NCBI GenBank assembly: GCA_036924285.1
Contig: JAYKYS010000005.1
Coordinates: 930,001 to 994,000 of the forward strand
Length of the DNA stretch: 64,000 nt
Source: Asterella californica
Taxonomy: Eukaryota > Streptophyta > Marchantiopsida > Marchantiales > Aytoniaceae
Reading direction: 5' to 3'
In this document: positions 24,501 to 35,358 of the stretch, piece by piece
How the letters are laid out: each line of letters begins with the position of its first letter
Position numbering within the stretch: the first letter of the stretch is position 1
Notes under the pieces: model-generated
The model's database searches: none
What the model was told of the DNA's origin: nothing
What the model saw: only the letters and a program-made list of their open reading frames with translations
Made by a program: the position numbers and the translations under genes

Positions 24501-26719
24501 GTCAGCGGTAGGTCATTCATTATGCCGACTGCACACTTCTAGTCAGCGACGGGTCATTCATGAGTCCTTTCTCTGTGACTTAACGGACTGCTTCGTCGGT
24601 ACTTCGCACGTAAGTTCCTAGAATATACAACATCGACTGAGGGTTTCTTGTCTGTCCTTAGAAATTCTCACTCTATACTTCTCTTAGATTACTATACCTT
24701 CCCTCTGCGCTACCTGGAAATTCCACAAGTAGTAAAGCACGTTTTATTAATGCAGCCTCTTCTACATCTCTCACTGATTCATCCCTTGGGCTCTGTGTCG
24801 CCTAGAAGGCCCTCTCCCCTTCAGTATATTTGGAGTTCACTACTTGAGCATGATATACCTGCTTCTAGCAGTACTAACTCTGCCCCTGTCATGGATGTCG
24901 TACATTGATTTAATACCAGCAGGAACAATCAAGATAAAGTCACTCCTTTGCTTCTGCAGTCATACGACTTCACTGCCTTAATACATAAATACAGGTCTTT
25001 CTGCCCTTAAAGGTAGAATAGAAAGACTAGTAACGAAGGTGTTCTGTAGCCATTCTGCTCCTAATAGCCAAAAATGGCTCCTATTTTAGCACTCTGCCCT
25101 TGACATTAACTTCAAATGGTTGAATTCTAACCAAGAACTCTGCCATGCTACTTACTACATACCTTTCTTAATTTACACTGTTAGGAGCACTTATATAGGT
25201 CTTATATTGTGCTGATACTCTTGTGTGTGCTCCCACGTTTCGTTTCGTCAAGCTTTACTTTTATGTAACCCCTTGGCATTTCTCTTCACAAGTTCACGGA
25301 TCTACCACGACACAAAGAACCGGAGTTTGCCCTCAGATGTTCCCGGAACTGAAACTCCTAGACCGACAAGGCCGTGGTGAGTGGGAAAGGTTGAGGTGCA
25401 TGCGACAGGAGAGTCTGCCAATGTTGGTTCGATTATTCCCGGTTGCTTCTTGATTGTTTGTCCATTCGATGCATACTGTTTTCTGTATGTTCATTCTTAT
25501 CATTATCTAGATAACTCGCTCTTCATGCACTTTACTATTCGCTTTACCGCTCTATATTACAGTTATAGAAGCTCCTTCACGTAGATCGTTAGGCATCGCA
25601 TATTGTGCTCCTTCACTTAGATCCTTAGGCATCGTATATTGTACTCGCAATCTCTTCTGCACTTCCCTACCTGGGGTACCATCTTCGAAATGTGCTTTCC
25701 CTACACATGTCCCCTTGGTCCGTCCTCGGTTATGTACACCACTCTTTGTTACTTACTTTGTACTTCCATGGGTTCAAAACTCTTTGGGGGTTACCTAAGT
25801 GTGCGGGGGAAGTTACTGTTTTCTGCGAGAACTGCTTTACCCGTGTACCACGATATATTTATGTCTAAATATACGTTCTTATTCTTTTCTTCTGCCAATC
25901 TCGCGGATCTACAACTATAGAACCACGGGAATCCACCCAGAGATCTACGGGAACAGAGTAGAAACTCGTGGACTGATGGGGCCTTGCTTAGTTGGAAATG
26001 TCTTCAATTACGATTCAGCACCTTTCCTACTCATCTATAGCCTGATCCTCGCTGCTAGTGCTGACGAAGTCAGAGACAAGGTTGAGGTGCATGCAAAGGG
26101 AAACTTGTATTACTGGCAGGTTCTGCGTGTGATTTGTGATAGTTGGGTATTTGAGTGTACACCTGCTCATTACCTACAGCTGTGTCAGTGACCCTTGTTC
26201 GGAATATTGTTTGCTATATATTTCCGGGTTGTCGGGTTCCGGTTGCGCACCTTTGCTGGTTGAGTACCCTGTCTACTGATTTCTTCTGTGAACAGATGCA
26301 AACTCTCTTAGTTTCCGTTTTTTATACTTACTAGATTAGTTGCTAATTTTAGGCCTTGATTTTTAACCGACGGAACGGTTGGTCCGAACCTTCGTTTACA
26401 AATGCTCGATAACTTGACGATTGAAGTTAAGACACATTCCTCACCCGCCCCACCGCACTGCCTATTGCGTTTCCTATACTTCAGTAGGCACCTATACATG
26501 TGGTTACCTTAAGTTTAGTTGTTTTGTTGTGTCTTTTGGTACTGTGTCCATTGAAAGTCATTGAGCCAGTATCTTCGACTTGAATGGTTTCTTGGTTTCA
26601 GGTATGTGTTTCTGCTCGACAGAAAAGGTCGAGTGAGATGGCGTGCGAGTGGATTTGCCACCTCAGAAGAACTGTCGTCCATGGTTTCTTGTATAACACG
26701 GCTCCTCCAAGAACATTAA
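21552..26719 (+). CDS. ATP10: Mitochondrial ATP synthase assembly factor ATP10
   Basis: Seven exons join in frame: 21552-21686, 21851-21891, 22219-22282, 22674-22865, 23317-23388, 23883-24058, 26602-26719, giving 265 residues. The N-terminus (MSVMARAGRGVFHLTSRQWA) is Arg-rich and amphipathic, like a mitochondrial presequence. The ATP10 domain shows ADELNRGYFDDFKDLK, NLVPVQAAVQFPKL, ATLVCLVFRASGQGMIDSW, VVDSWFLSLSPVRRMLL, YAFGDTYYFRKELGIPN and the conserved end YVFLLDRKGRVRWRASGFAT. ATP10 family proteins act at the inner membrane to help insert subunit 6 into the Fo sector of ATP synthase. All phases agree, which makes the model strong. Introns are 164-2543 bp; the last one (24059-26601) holds decayed repeats. 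A partial copy of exon 4 precedes the real one (see the repeat at 22541). Confidence 0.9.
22541..22750. repeat. 105-bp tandem duplication covering an ATP10 exon start
   Basis: Unit 1 (22541-22645) and unit 2 (22646-22750) each contain the intron end ttgaatt...ctatgtcgtgcag and the first 25 or so codons of exon 4. Unit 2 leads into the full exon. Unit 1 reads the same peptide (VGLASHNLVPVLAAVQFPKL) but runs into a stop after FGTF and has no good donor, so it is presumably skipped. Confidence 0.9.
24440..24570. repeat. Short direct repeats in the last ATP10 intron
   Basis: The word gacgggtcattcatgag occurs twice, once preceded by ctggtcagt and once by ctagtcagc, about 80 bp apart, with a looser copy (ggtaggtcattcat) between them. 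Confidence 0.6.
25571..25642. repeat. 36-bp tandem duplication in the last ATP10 intron
   Basis: gctccttcacgtagatcgtt and the rest of the unit occupy 25571-25606; a copy differing at a few bases fills 25607-25642. Confidence 0.85.
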
Positions 26720-29700
26720 ATGCGAAGTCATGCGATGAACTCAGCAAGAGATCCTGATACCGACTCGTCCAAGATTTGTTCTCGTCCGGAAGACAGGGAA
26801 GACGAACTCGGGTTTCGATCACAGTTTACAGGAGAAGTCTCGTCTGTTATTACTATCTTCTTATCGTTGATTTGTTGGTTCGGGATGGAGCGACTTCTTG
26901 AAACTTCGTGCAAGATCGTCCTACAAAATTCATCTGACTGAACACAAACCAACCTTTTGAAGAAAAGGTGATCACCATTGGAGTCCACTCTTTCCCCTAT
27001 CCCACTTCTGTCGGCCAGGATGTAAGATTTTTACCTCTCTGTCCCCTTTTCTGCTGAACAGTAAATAGGTAGCTGGATGCTGCTTTTTTGTGTGTGCCTT
27101 TGTAGTAGGTATCTACGGTATGTTGGGATCCTTCGGAGTGCAAATCGATATCTGAAAGATCTTGTGGATGTTTGTCTTTGCAGATGAAGAGAGAGTTTCT
27201 CACCCGGAACCTGTAGGAGACGAGAAAGTCAGGGATGAACAAGTACTTATCATTGTTTTCTGCTCGTTACGTTTCAGAAGAGTAAGTGTTAACGTCTGGA
27301 CTACTGGAATCTGGAATCTGGAATCGTAATTAAGAGTAAGCCGATGTGGAACTGTGAAACGCTGGACTTACTATGGATAAGCCCCACCTTTGTGTTATGC
27401 CTTCATTCATACCCCCACATCATACCCATTGTGTGTTCGTCTGTACCTCCGGTTCTGCCAGGGTTAGAGAACGCGATCGACATCACAGTAATCAGCAGAG
27501 ATCTGTTTTATCTGGTTGAAATGCATTTCTGCGTCCCTAAGTAATTGCGTCGATTTGGAACATAAAACGTACGCCGTCTAAGTGCATCACTTGGACGGTA
27601 TTTCTAAGCCCCGTTGAGATTCCTAGATAAACGTTTACAAATTGCAGGAGTGGGAGATATTCGAGAAATTCCAGTCGGGATACTTAAAGGGTACGCAAAT
27701 TTCTCGTGTGGGCAGCAACATGGAAGTGTTCAAACATGAATAAGTGCTCTCGTCTGACGGTGATAGACGGGAGGATCAATAATACGAAGCAATCACCAAA
27801 CATTGATGATTCAAGGGTAGCAGCAATATTTCGATATCGTATGTCAATGGTTGGATTACCTCGCATCGGTAACAGAACAGTTGAACAGTTGTGGCTCGAA
27901 TCAGAGCAAGAAGACTCTGAGACATGGTGTGGGAGAAGAGTAATGGCGAAACGTCTCATACCACTTGCTGCCATATCAGTCCAGAGGAATCAGATGAGTC
28001 ACCATGTCAGGTCCTTACCCGGGGTTCGTTTGCAAGTTTCCTGCGAGTGACTATCAAAGGTATCAAAAGTTTAGGTCATTTCTATTGTTCTATGGTCTCG
28101 TTTTTCTATATGTCATAGTTTTAGGTTCAAAAAACTTTAAATTCCAATCGTTCATACAGATATCAACACTTTTATCATCTGTGGAATAATATAAATTGCA
28201 AGAGATTCGTAACAACCATTTCAAGAATGAAAAGATTATATGAACTAAATGCACTTTTTCTTTTTAGAGTATTATGAATTGTAAAGAGGTTGGGTCAGCA
28301 TGTAAATCTCGTCTAAATACAAAAGAAAAGAATTAAATGGAGTACAGACAGACAAAAGTACAGTAAGGAATGGGTTTTCAAACCCTTCCTCAGGCAACCC
28401 ACCCACTTCTTCCGGTGCTTTTTCCTGTACCGAAAGTGCAAAGAAAGTACAAGAGGAGAAAGAAGAGGATAATCCTACCGTTGAGCACATCGACTTCATC
28501 TTCCTTACCTTGGATAATCTACTCTCTCGCCCATGCCCATGTCAGTTCTGTCCTCTCGCAATCAATCCAGCTCAGTGACTTACATCATTGTTCGTGACTT
28601 CGTCATCCCCTTGTATACAAAGGAAGAAAGCCTCAATCCAGACATGCTCACATGGAGCGAATACCATTCAGCGAGAAGGAGATAGTCGTAGCAGGTACAG
28701 AACCTGGAAAGAGAAAAAGATTAAAACCAGAACCTGGAAGAGACAGTGGATCAGATCTTGCGTATGATATATATCTGTGTCGGAGACAGCGAAGCATGTG
28801 GAGCCTGCCCAGCACTACCTGAAATGGATGCAGCGGCCGCAGCCTATCTCATTCATCTTCGCCCACGCCCCATATCTTGATATTCACTGGACCTTTCAAA
28901 TTTTGCCTTGCGTAAATCTGAAGTTGGTTTCAAACTTCATCCCCTATCTGTGTATGCAAGGCCCAAGGAACAGAGAGAATTTAGCACGCACTGGAACCGT
29001 TACTCTTGTTCTTTGCGCCAATTCATGGGTTTGGACAACATCCAAGCCTTAGAACGATTCGCGATTATAATGATGATTCGAGTTCGTCGATAAGCAAAAA
29101 GCTGCGAGCAAGATTTTCTATCTGAATGTGGAACATTAATAATGAACACAGCTGAGCGTATGAAGAAGAAGAAGATGTTGGTAGACAGTCAAGGAAAAAA
29201 GGCAGGAGAGGCAGTGGAAGATTGTCTACATGCCGTATGCCTTCCTGCTTGAGCTTCCTGCCGAGCGTGAAAACGTAAATCGGCGCGGCTACGTTGCGGT
29301 AAGACAGGACCGAGTGAAGATTATATCGTGGCTCAGTAGAGGCCTGACATAAAGCATTGTTTTATGTCAGGAATTCACTGCCAACCGCTTGTCGAGATTA
29401 ACATTTTACACGGTCAGCTAAGCTCTCTGCCACTCGTTCGTTCCCTTCCGTGAAACAATGCTGAGTAAAACAACGTAAGGCTACGCTATGCTCTTTGGGA
29501 CGAAAGATTTGCAAGCTGAGGAAACGGAGGAGATTCAGGCACTCTTTGGTCCTTTCAGGCGAACACGCGGGCGCCGAAACATGAACCATTGCACACAACA
29601 GATGCGGTCCACCTACTCTTCGCCTTTGTCTGACTTTCTTTCTGACTCTCCTTCTCTCTGTAGTGTAGAAGAACTCAGCGCAACTGTTTCTTGGTCCACT

Positions 29701-29784
29701 GATGTTGCAGGGTTGTACTCCTGAAGTTAAGAGAGCGAGGAGGCATCTCTAGGTGCGTTTCAGCGGGTGACTGAGTGGATTCCA
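26720..29784. other. Intergenic region, no gene identified
   Basis: The left part is the ATP10 3' flank. A 114-codon plus frame at 27706-28050 and a 91-codon plus frame at 28777-29052 lack family motifs and have open shadows on other frames, so I do not call them genes. A hairpin lies at 29343-29371, and 29400-29784 is the probable leader of the zinc-finger gene. Confidence 0.35.
29343..29371. repeat. Perfect 11-bp inverted repeat (hairpin)
   Basis: cctgacataaa and tttatgtcagg flank a 7-base loop. It stands alone in non-coding sequence upstream of the zinc-finger gene. Confidence 0.7.
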
Positions 29785-31236
29785 ATGACTCGTTGGAAGT
29801 CCAACCGCGAGAATAATGCGGTCTTTGTCAGTCAGGCACAGCAATGGGGATGTTCGATTTGTGGTTTGGAGACGAGGTCGAGTACTGCTCTGAGGAAGCA
29901 CGCGCGTGCTGATCATAACAAATGCCTGATGTGTAGGATCATGTTCAAATCATCGGAGGAATTTCACGAACATCTTCTGAGGGCGAATTGTTCGCAAAAG
30001 TTATGCTTCATTTGCAAATCGGATTTCTCGTCAGAAAGAGGCCTGGCCGAGCATCGCAATTCTTGCCATCGTCCAGCGAACGATGATGACGGTGTTAAGC
30101 GGCTCATGCCATTGAGTAGTAGTAGTAGTAAGTCGGCTGACGATAATTCTGACACTGAGCATGTTTGCTTTTTCTGCTCGAAATCTTTTGAGGTCGAGGA
30201 GATGCTGGAAGCTCATCTTCAGCTCGAGCACTTCCATTGCTTCCCGTGCTCACGGGAGTTCAGTCACAGAAAGTCTCTCCTCGACCATCTGAAATCTTCA
30301 AGTCGGCATCATTTCTGTTCCATCTGCGAAACAGACTTTCTGACTTCGGAAGCCCTCCGAAAGCATCGTTATTCCGGCATCCACGAGGAACCTACAGAGC
30401 TTCGGATTCACCGGCCTTCTTCCGCCATCCGGTGGCACGAGGAGACCGAACGTTTAAGAACATACCTCGAGTTAGAAAAAGTTGAAGCTCAGAGAAATCA
30501 CAAATCTAGCGCGTACCAGGAGAAGGAGGAGAAAGAAACCGATGATTACGCTAAGATTGCAGATCGTCTGAGTCGGCTTACACGCTTCCTCGACTATTTG
30601 GAGGAGTATAATCCCGAGTATGCGAGCATCGTGAGGATTCAGAATCGTGCGAACGCAATTCGTCTGCAGAGTGTTTCTTCTGAAGATGATTCTCCCGGAG
30701 TCAGTGAGCAGAATATCTGTTGCTCTCTTTGCGATGAAGAGTTCGATTCGCCACTGGACAGGGAGTTTCATGAATACGATAACCACCAATGGTGCTCAGT
30801 TTGCAACAAGCAGTATGCATCACGGGAGGCGCTCACTGAACACATTCTTTCCACCAGGGGACACAATTTTTGCTTCGAGTGCTGTAAGGTATTCTTCCTA
30901 GAAGAAATGCTGCTGGATCATAGGAAGTCAGTCTGGCATGCGTCTCCGATGAATAAGCCTCTGGTGATGAGTGACAGGGGAGTCAGGAAGAAAGCTTATG
31001 TTTGCGATGCTTGTCACATTTACAACGTTTACACGTCAGAGCAAGCCTTACAGCGTCACTTAGAAGGAAACCATTTCAATTGCCTCGAATGCGACAGAGG
31101 GTTCAATTCCAGGAAAGCACTCATTCAACATTATGCGCGTTCGAGACGACACCACTTCTGCGCTGAATGCGAGATGAATTTACCATCACGAAGGGAACTG
31201 GACCAGCACTTGATGGTTGGGAGGCACCGAGATTGA
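29785..31236 (+). CDS. Twelve-finger C2H2 zinc-finger protein
   Basis: One uninterrupted exon encodes 483 residues from the first ATG (the frame is open a little further upstream but without ATG). Twelve C2H2-like fingers fall into four groups of three at roughly residues 23-100, 126-205, 310-385 and 408-483. In each group the third cysteine pair follows closely on the previous finger, as in HFHCFPCSREF, NHQWCSVC and HHFCSICETDF; this phrase spacing repeats in all four groups, so the gene looks built by internal triplication of fingers. A charged, coiled-coil-prone segment (about residues 225-300, EKEEKETDDYAKIADRLSRL) separates the halves. Some fingers have a Cys or an altered spacing in place of the last His (LLRANC). 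The role is presumably nucleic-acid or protein binding in the nucleus; no target can be read from sequence. Absence of introns is unlike its neighbours. Confidence 0.85.
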   Translation: MTRWKSNRENNAVFVSQAQQWGCSICGLETRSSTALRKHARADHNKCLMCRIMFKSSEEFHEHLLRANCSQKLCFICKSDFSSERGLAEHRNSCHRPANDDDGVKRLMPLSSSSSKSADDNSDTEHVCFFCSKSFEVEEMLEAHLQLEHFHCFPCSREFSHRKSLLDHLKSSSRHHFCSICETDFLTSEALRKHRYSGIHEEPTELRIHRPSSAIRWHEETERLRTYLELEKVEAQRNHKSSAYQEKEEKETDDYAKIADRLSRLTRFLDYLEEYNPEYASIVRIQNRANAIRLQSVSSEDDSPGVSEQNICCSLCDEEFDSPLDREFHEYDNHQWCSVCNKQYASREALTEHILSTRGHNFCFECCKVFFLEEMLLDHRKSVWHASPMNKPLVMSDRGVRKKAYVCDACHIYNVYTSEQALQRHLEGNHFNCLECDRGFNSRKALIQHYARSRRHHFCAECEMNLPSRRELDQHLMVGRHRD

Positions 31237-34200
31237 TCGACTGAACATTCAACACGCAGATAGAGAGACAGAACAGAAACGCAGCTTCGTACTGCTTTCA
31301 GTGCTACTGGGCCCTTATTGGAGGTCATGTACGTTACCATTTCAGTAATTTCATTTGTGATCTGATAATGGGCCCGTTCCACAGCATGGAAGATTGATAA
31401 TTGCACTCCTGTCTGTGCCTGTAAGACTGTGTGCCATTCCCGCAGAAATGGTTATAATTTCACGCGCCCGGTTGGGTTGCTCCTCGGTTTGTGTTACATC
31501 TTTCCACGGTCTTCTTACGTTTGCGCTTACCAACACTAGAAACTGTATGCAGCTCTCCGGTCGCCGCTTATAGAACAACGGTAAGTACGCATGGGTTTGT
31601 CTAATCCACAGAAGCTGAATCCAGCCGATTCTGATCGTGTGATGCTGCGTCTCTGGGTACCACCTACTGACACATAGAACGTTCCAAGTTCCAACCCAAC
31701 TGTTGTCCAATCGTCTTCGTGTGAAAGTTATAAACAAGGTGTTGCGATTGCAGTGGAATTGCATGGATATGCATTTGAGATTGATTCAGTTATAAATTAT
31801 TCTTCCCTTCTTCTAACCTTAATCTAATAGGATAAATATACTCAAAGAGAAAAAATTTATTTTATATGTGATTCATAATCGAGAGATAGCTATATATAAT
31901 CTTTCCAAGAGATAGTTAAAACTAGTTTAGATGTACAACAAACGATATTATAATGAATTAATAAAGAGTGTTAAATTGAACGTCTGTGGAGATTATACTT
32001 TTATCTGCGGATGATAGTCGTGCTACGAATATTTCCTGAGGTATCGCGAAATAGCTCGTGAGCATTTAGTGATATCCGTGAGAAGTTAAGTCATAAGATA
32101 TATTCAATTGACAGCGTCCTAAAGACATGGTAGTTATAATGTACTTTTTACAGATAAAAATAATCTATTTCGAAATAACTCGTTTTGATCTAAGAGTTGG
32201 ATGATGTTTCAAACTCGAGTGAAATAATAGTTCTACGAGTATTTTGGCTCGGTGTAATTTCATAAAGACAGATTTGTTTGTGACGTTTTTGATCTTATTA
32301 GAAACATCAAGAGAAGGACTTTCCAAGGCAACTAAAATCATGAGATTTGGAGCTCTAAACGCAATGCTGCAAGTGTTCAAAGTCTACTAATTTTTTTAAG
32401 CTTCTGGAGGTGGAGTTTTGTTTCGGTCTAGATTTACGTCGAAATCTACATGTGTTGACTTGGAAATCTTACACAAACATATTTAAGAAAACATAACACA
32501 TAAGAAAATTCATTGATTATTCTTATCTTATTCACATCTTTTCAAGTTTGAATTCAAACGGGTAACTTAAACCCCTCCTCCCACCTAAATCAAGCGGACA
32601 TGAATTCACAGGCCTTGAACAAAGTTATCCTTCCGTTCGCATTATAGATCTGAAGATGGAAGAGGACTGCAAGCTTAATTTATTACCTAATCCTTCTGAA
32701 GGGAAGGGTTAGGTGATAAAGTAATGTATTTATTAATGTATTTTTATGTTTCAATAGGCTACTTCATTTGTACCCCACGAAGCGCGTTGCCATGCACTCC
32801 ACTTATGGGTTTTCTTATTGCTGATGTTCTTGGAACGACTAATATTTAATATTTAATATTTAATTTTAATTTTTGTTAAAACTTAGTCTAGAATATCTAT
32901 ATAACACTTATAATTTTCCAAATACCATAAAGAGAGCAACAGGTCTCGAAGTTGATCGAACATGCTTATTCATACTAGAAGTAACACAAAGAATCCAAGT
33001 ATGTTGTAGTTGTATTAGCTTACAATTTATAAGATCCGTCGAATGTAAATTTTTTTCTTTTTTTTTTTCATTTTAAGATAGGTATATTTTTTTCCTGTAT
33101 GTGCATTACCAAACCATTTTAGTTTACTACTTTACTAACTCATAAGTTTCATATGGATATACATTTTTTTCCTTGTCACCTTTACTATAACCGATGCACT
33201 TGAGAATAATAATATCGGAGCTAGACTATATTTGTTTTCCAAAAATATTAAACAGTTATGTAGTCAAATCTTAAAGTATTAATGACAAAAAGTGCTAGAA
33301 CTTTGTCTGTTAAGTCCACACGATCTTGTAAAAGTCTTCAATTTTATTCTTCTCACTGGAGTATCAAAAATCAAGGTAAAATAGTAATAAGGATCATAGA
33401 ATATATATGACATCGTTCTCAAGTACTACAATAATCTCAGACGAGCAAGGGTCCAAGGACATTTACCTCCAGTTGTAAGCTCTTTCGATTTTTCATAATA
33501 AGTATGACATATGAAAGTTCACATGAGGTTCTTTTCTTTTAAGCAAAGAGTGCAAATGAAAAATAATATGAAGAAGAAGAAAACATAGAAACATCTGACT
33601 CCACATCATCAATTTTCAACCGATGTAACAACCTTCTGTTGGAAGACTTGAGTTGAGATCTCAAAAAGTCTTACAAGCAGATGTGGATATATGTAGACAT
33701 TTTGATGCAGAAAGATGTATCAAGATGACATAGAACTAGTGAGAATACTTGAGATATTGATGATTGGTGAATTGTGCGAGTGATCATTTCCTATCAGCCT
33801 GTTATATTTCCGGAAGAGCTCTGAGCACTTCGAGATAAAAGAGTAGGGAGTCTGGTGGTCATTAAAGAGGAAGTATCCGAACTTTGACAAGGAGCTATTT
33901 CCAAGCAAGAAGGTTTGGTGTAGCAGGTGCTTAGAAGACGAGACGAGACTTGGAACGTCTTCATCCTCATAGTGTAACTCGATAAAACTCGTTACTGTCT
34001 TTTATGGCGGGTGTCGGACGTCGACTTGGAAACTGATATTTACAGAGTTCACCGCGGCTCATGAAACTAGCCACGCAAGAAGCATATGACTGTCTCTCAA
34101 GCGTTAGAGAAATATAACTTTTGAATCCTTGAATCCTAGTTCGCTGCCGAAATTTTTAGGGTACACGATTTGTTACAAAGTGACTCGTGTCGAAATGAAG

Positions 34201-34294
34201 TTGTCGATCTAGCTCCAAGTAGCTTAGAATTCTAGCCTCTAAAGATGGTACTGTCCGCCGAGTACTCCATCGCTCATCTGGAATTCGGGTTTAA
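31237..34294. other. AT-rich intergenic DNA, no gene seen
   Basis: Beyond the 3' flank of the zinc-finger gene the sequence is AT-rich with short frames lacking motifs. It contains one copy of a dispersed hairpin repeat at about 32657-32730. Confidence 0.4.
32657..32730. repeat. Dispersed repeat with internal hairpin (copy 1 of 2)
   Basis: Starting ggaagagg, then gcaagcttaatttattacct, it holds a stem formed by ttattacctaatccttc and gggaagggttaggtgataa. A close relative occurs at 63885-63960 at the other end of the window. The unit may be the terminus of a non-autonomous transposon. Confidence 0.65.
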
Positions 34295-34350
34295 GACTCA
34301 ATGCAGAACAATAACAGAAAATGGTTTCTGTTATTGTCCTGCATTGAGTC
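34295..34350. repeat. 26-bp-arm hairpin with a 4-base loop
   Basis: Left arm 34295-34320 (gactcaatgcag...) and right arm 34325-34350 are complementary at 25 of 26 positions, with loop atgg. The stem could be a recent inverted duplication, a tiny MITE or a small-RNA precursor; the very short loop argues against an ordinary miRNA precursor. Confidence 0.9.
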
Positions 34351-34669
34351 GTTCTGCATTCTGGGAACTTCTCTATAAGTTCTCTTCCTCTCAAAAGAGT
34401 TTTCGGGGCTTGCTGTAGACAAGTGCGACTTAAGATCATTGATTAATTCACATAAGAATTCTACTCTGGGTATTCTCTTCTATACTTTTATTGCTCTAAA
34501 TCCTGTATGTTGTCGTTCACCGACAACTGTTCAGTCTTCTTTTTTAACGCTACTTATAAAAGAAGCACTCCAGCGTAGCCGCTTTCTGATAATGCATCGA
34601 AATAGGTGGGTTTATCTTACCACGTGAGGGAGAAAGAGAGCGTAGAACCGCAGATAACCAGAAATCGAG

Positions 34670-35130
34670 ACGGGCAGAACGTCATCGTCGGCCTTCGCTC
34701 GGAGTTGTGGCGAGGGGAGACCTCAGCTAGTGTAGTTACACAACTTTTGAGTAACATCGTGGAGAGGGAGCGGCGGAGTATACAGTAGGAGTGCAAACAC
34801 CTACAGCGAGACGGAGTCTCGGACTCTTGTCGGAGTTTTCGCGGAGGAGGGCATCAGCTACCGTAGTCCGGTTAGACAACTTTGTGCCTCCGCCGCACCG
34901 CAGACTGCAGACACCCACAGGGAGACGGAAGTCGTCGTCGTCTGCCTTGCGTTCGGAGTCGTGGCTAGAGAGGACCTCAGCTAGTGTAGTTAACTTTGTG
35001 TGTAAACACGTGTGAGAGAGTGCGGGAGTACAGTATAGGACTGCGAACACCCACAGCGGGAGGCTGCGGGACGGGGAGAACGTCTTTGTCTGCTTTTGCT
35101 CGGTGTTGTGGCGTCGGAGGAGAACAGGTC
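34670..35130. repeat. GC-rich imperfect tandem repeats upstream of AP2M
   Basis: Units of about 120-150 bp share cggagt(c/t)gtggc, gacctcagctagtgtagtta, gagtacagta and ctgcaaacacccacag. Three to four copies can be followed. They stop about 230 bp before the AP2M start codon, so they probably lie in its promoter or 5' UTR. Confidence 0.75.
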
Positions 35131-35358
35131 GAAGAGGAGTCGAGACTAGACGAGCAAGAGAGGGCACGGGGGAAGGGCCATCGGTACGAGAATAACAGCA
35201 GAACGAAAGATAAGTTGAGTTGTTCGGAAGGGGTCAATCGTACGATCTACTGATCTAGAGTGGGGGTCGCCGTTGCTCTTGGACAGAGTTTGGAGTTTCG
35301 GGAGAGGATGATTGCGTAGGCCTGTCGCTGACGAAGTCGCTCATTCCGAGTCGGCAAA

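Noticed and set aside
27684..28050. Open frames of 96 and 114 codons on opposite strands
   Set aside because: They shadow each other, have no motif, and no splice partners give a longer product.
28777..29093. Two overlapping plus-strand frames (91 and 61 codons)
   Set aside because: No family recognised, and the two frames conflict; insufficient evidence for a gene.
32657..32730. Helitron 3' end
   Set aside because: There is a hairpin, but no CTRR terminus follows it at the right distance.
34295..34350. Calling the long hairpin a miRNA gene
   Set aside because: The loop is only four bases and the stem lacks the usual length and mismatches of plant miRNA precursors; no expression evidence.
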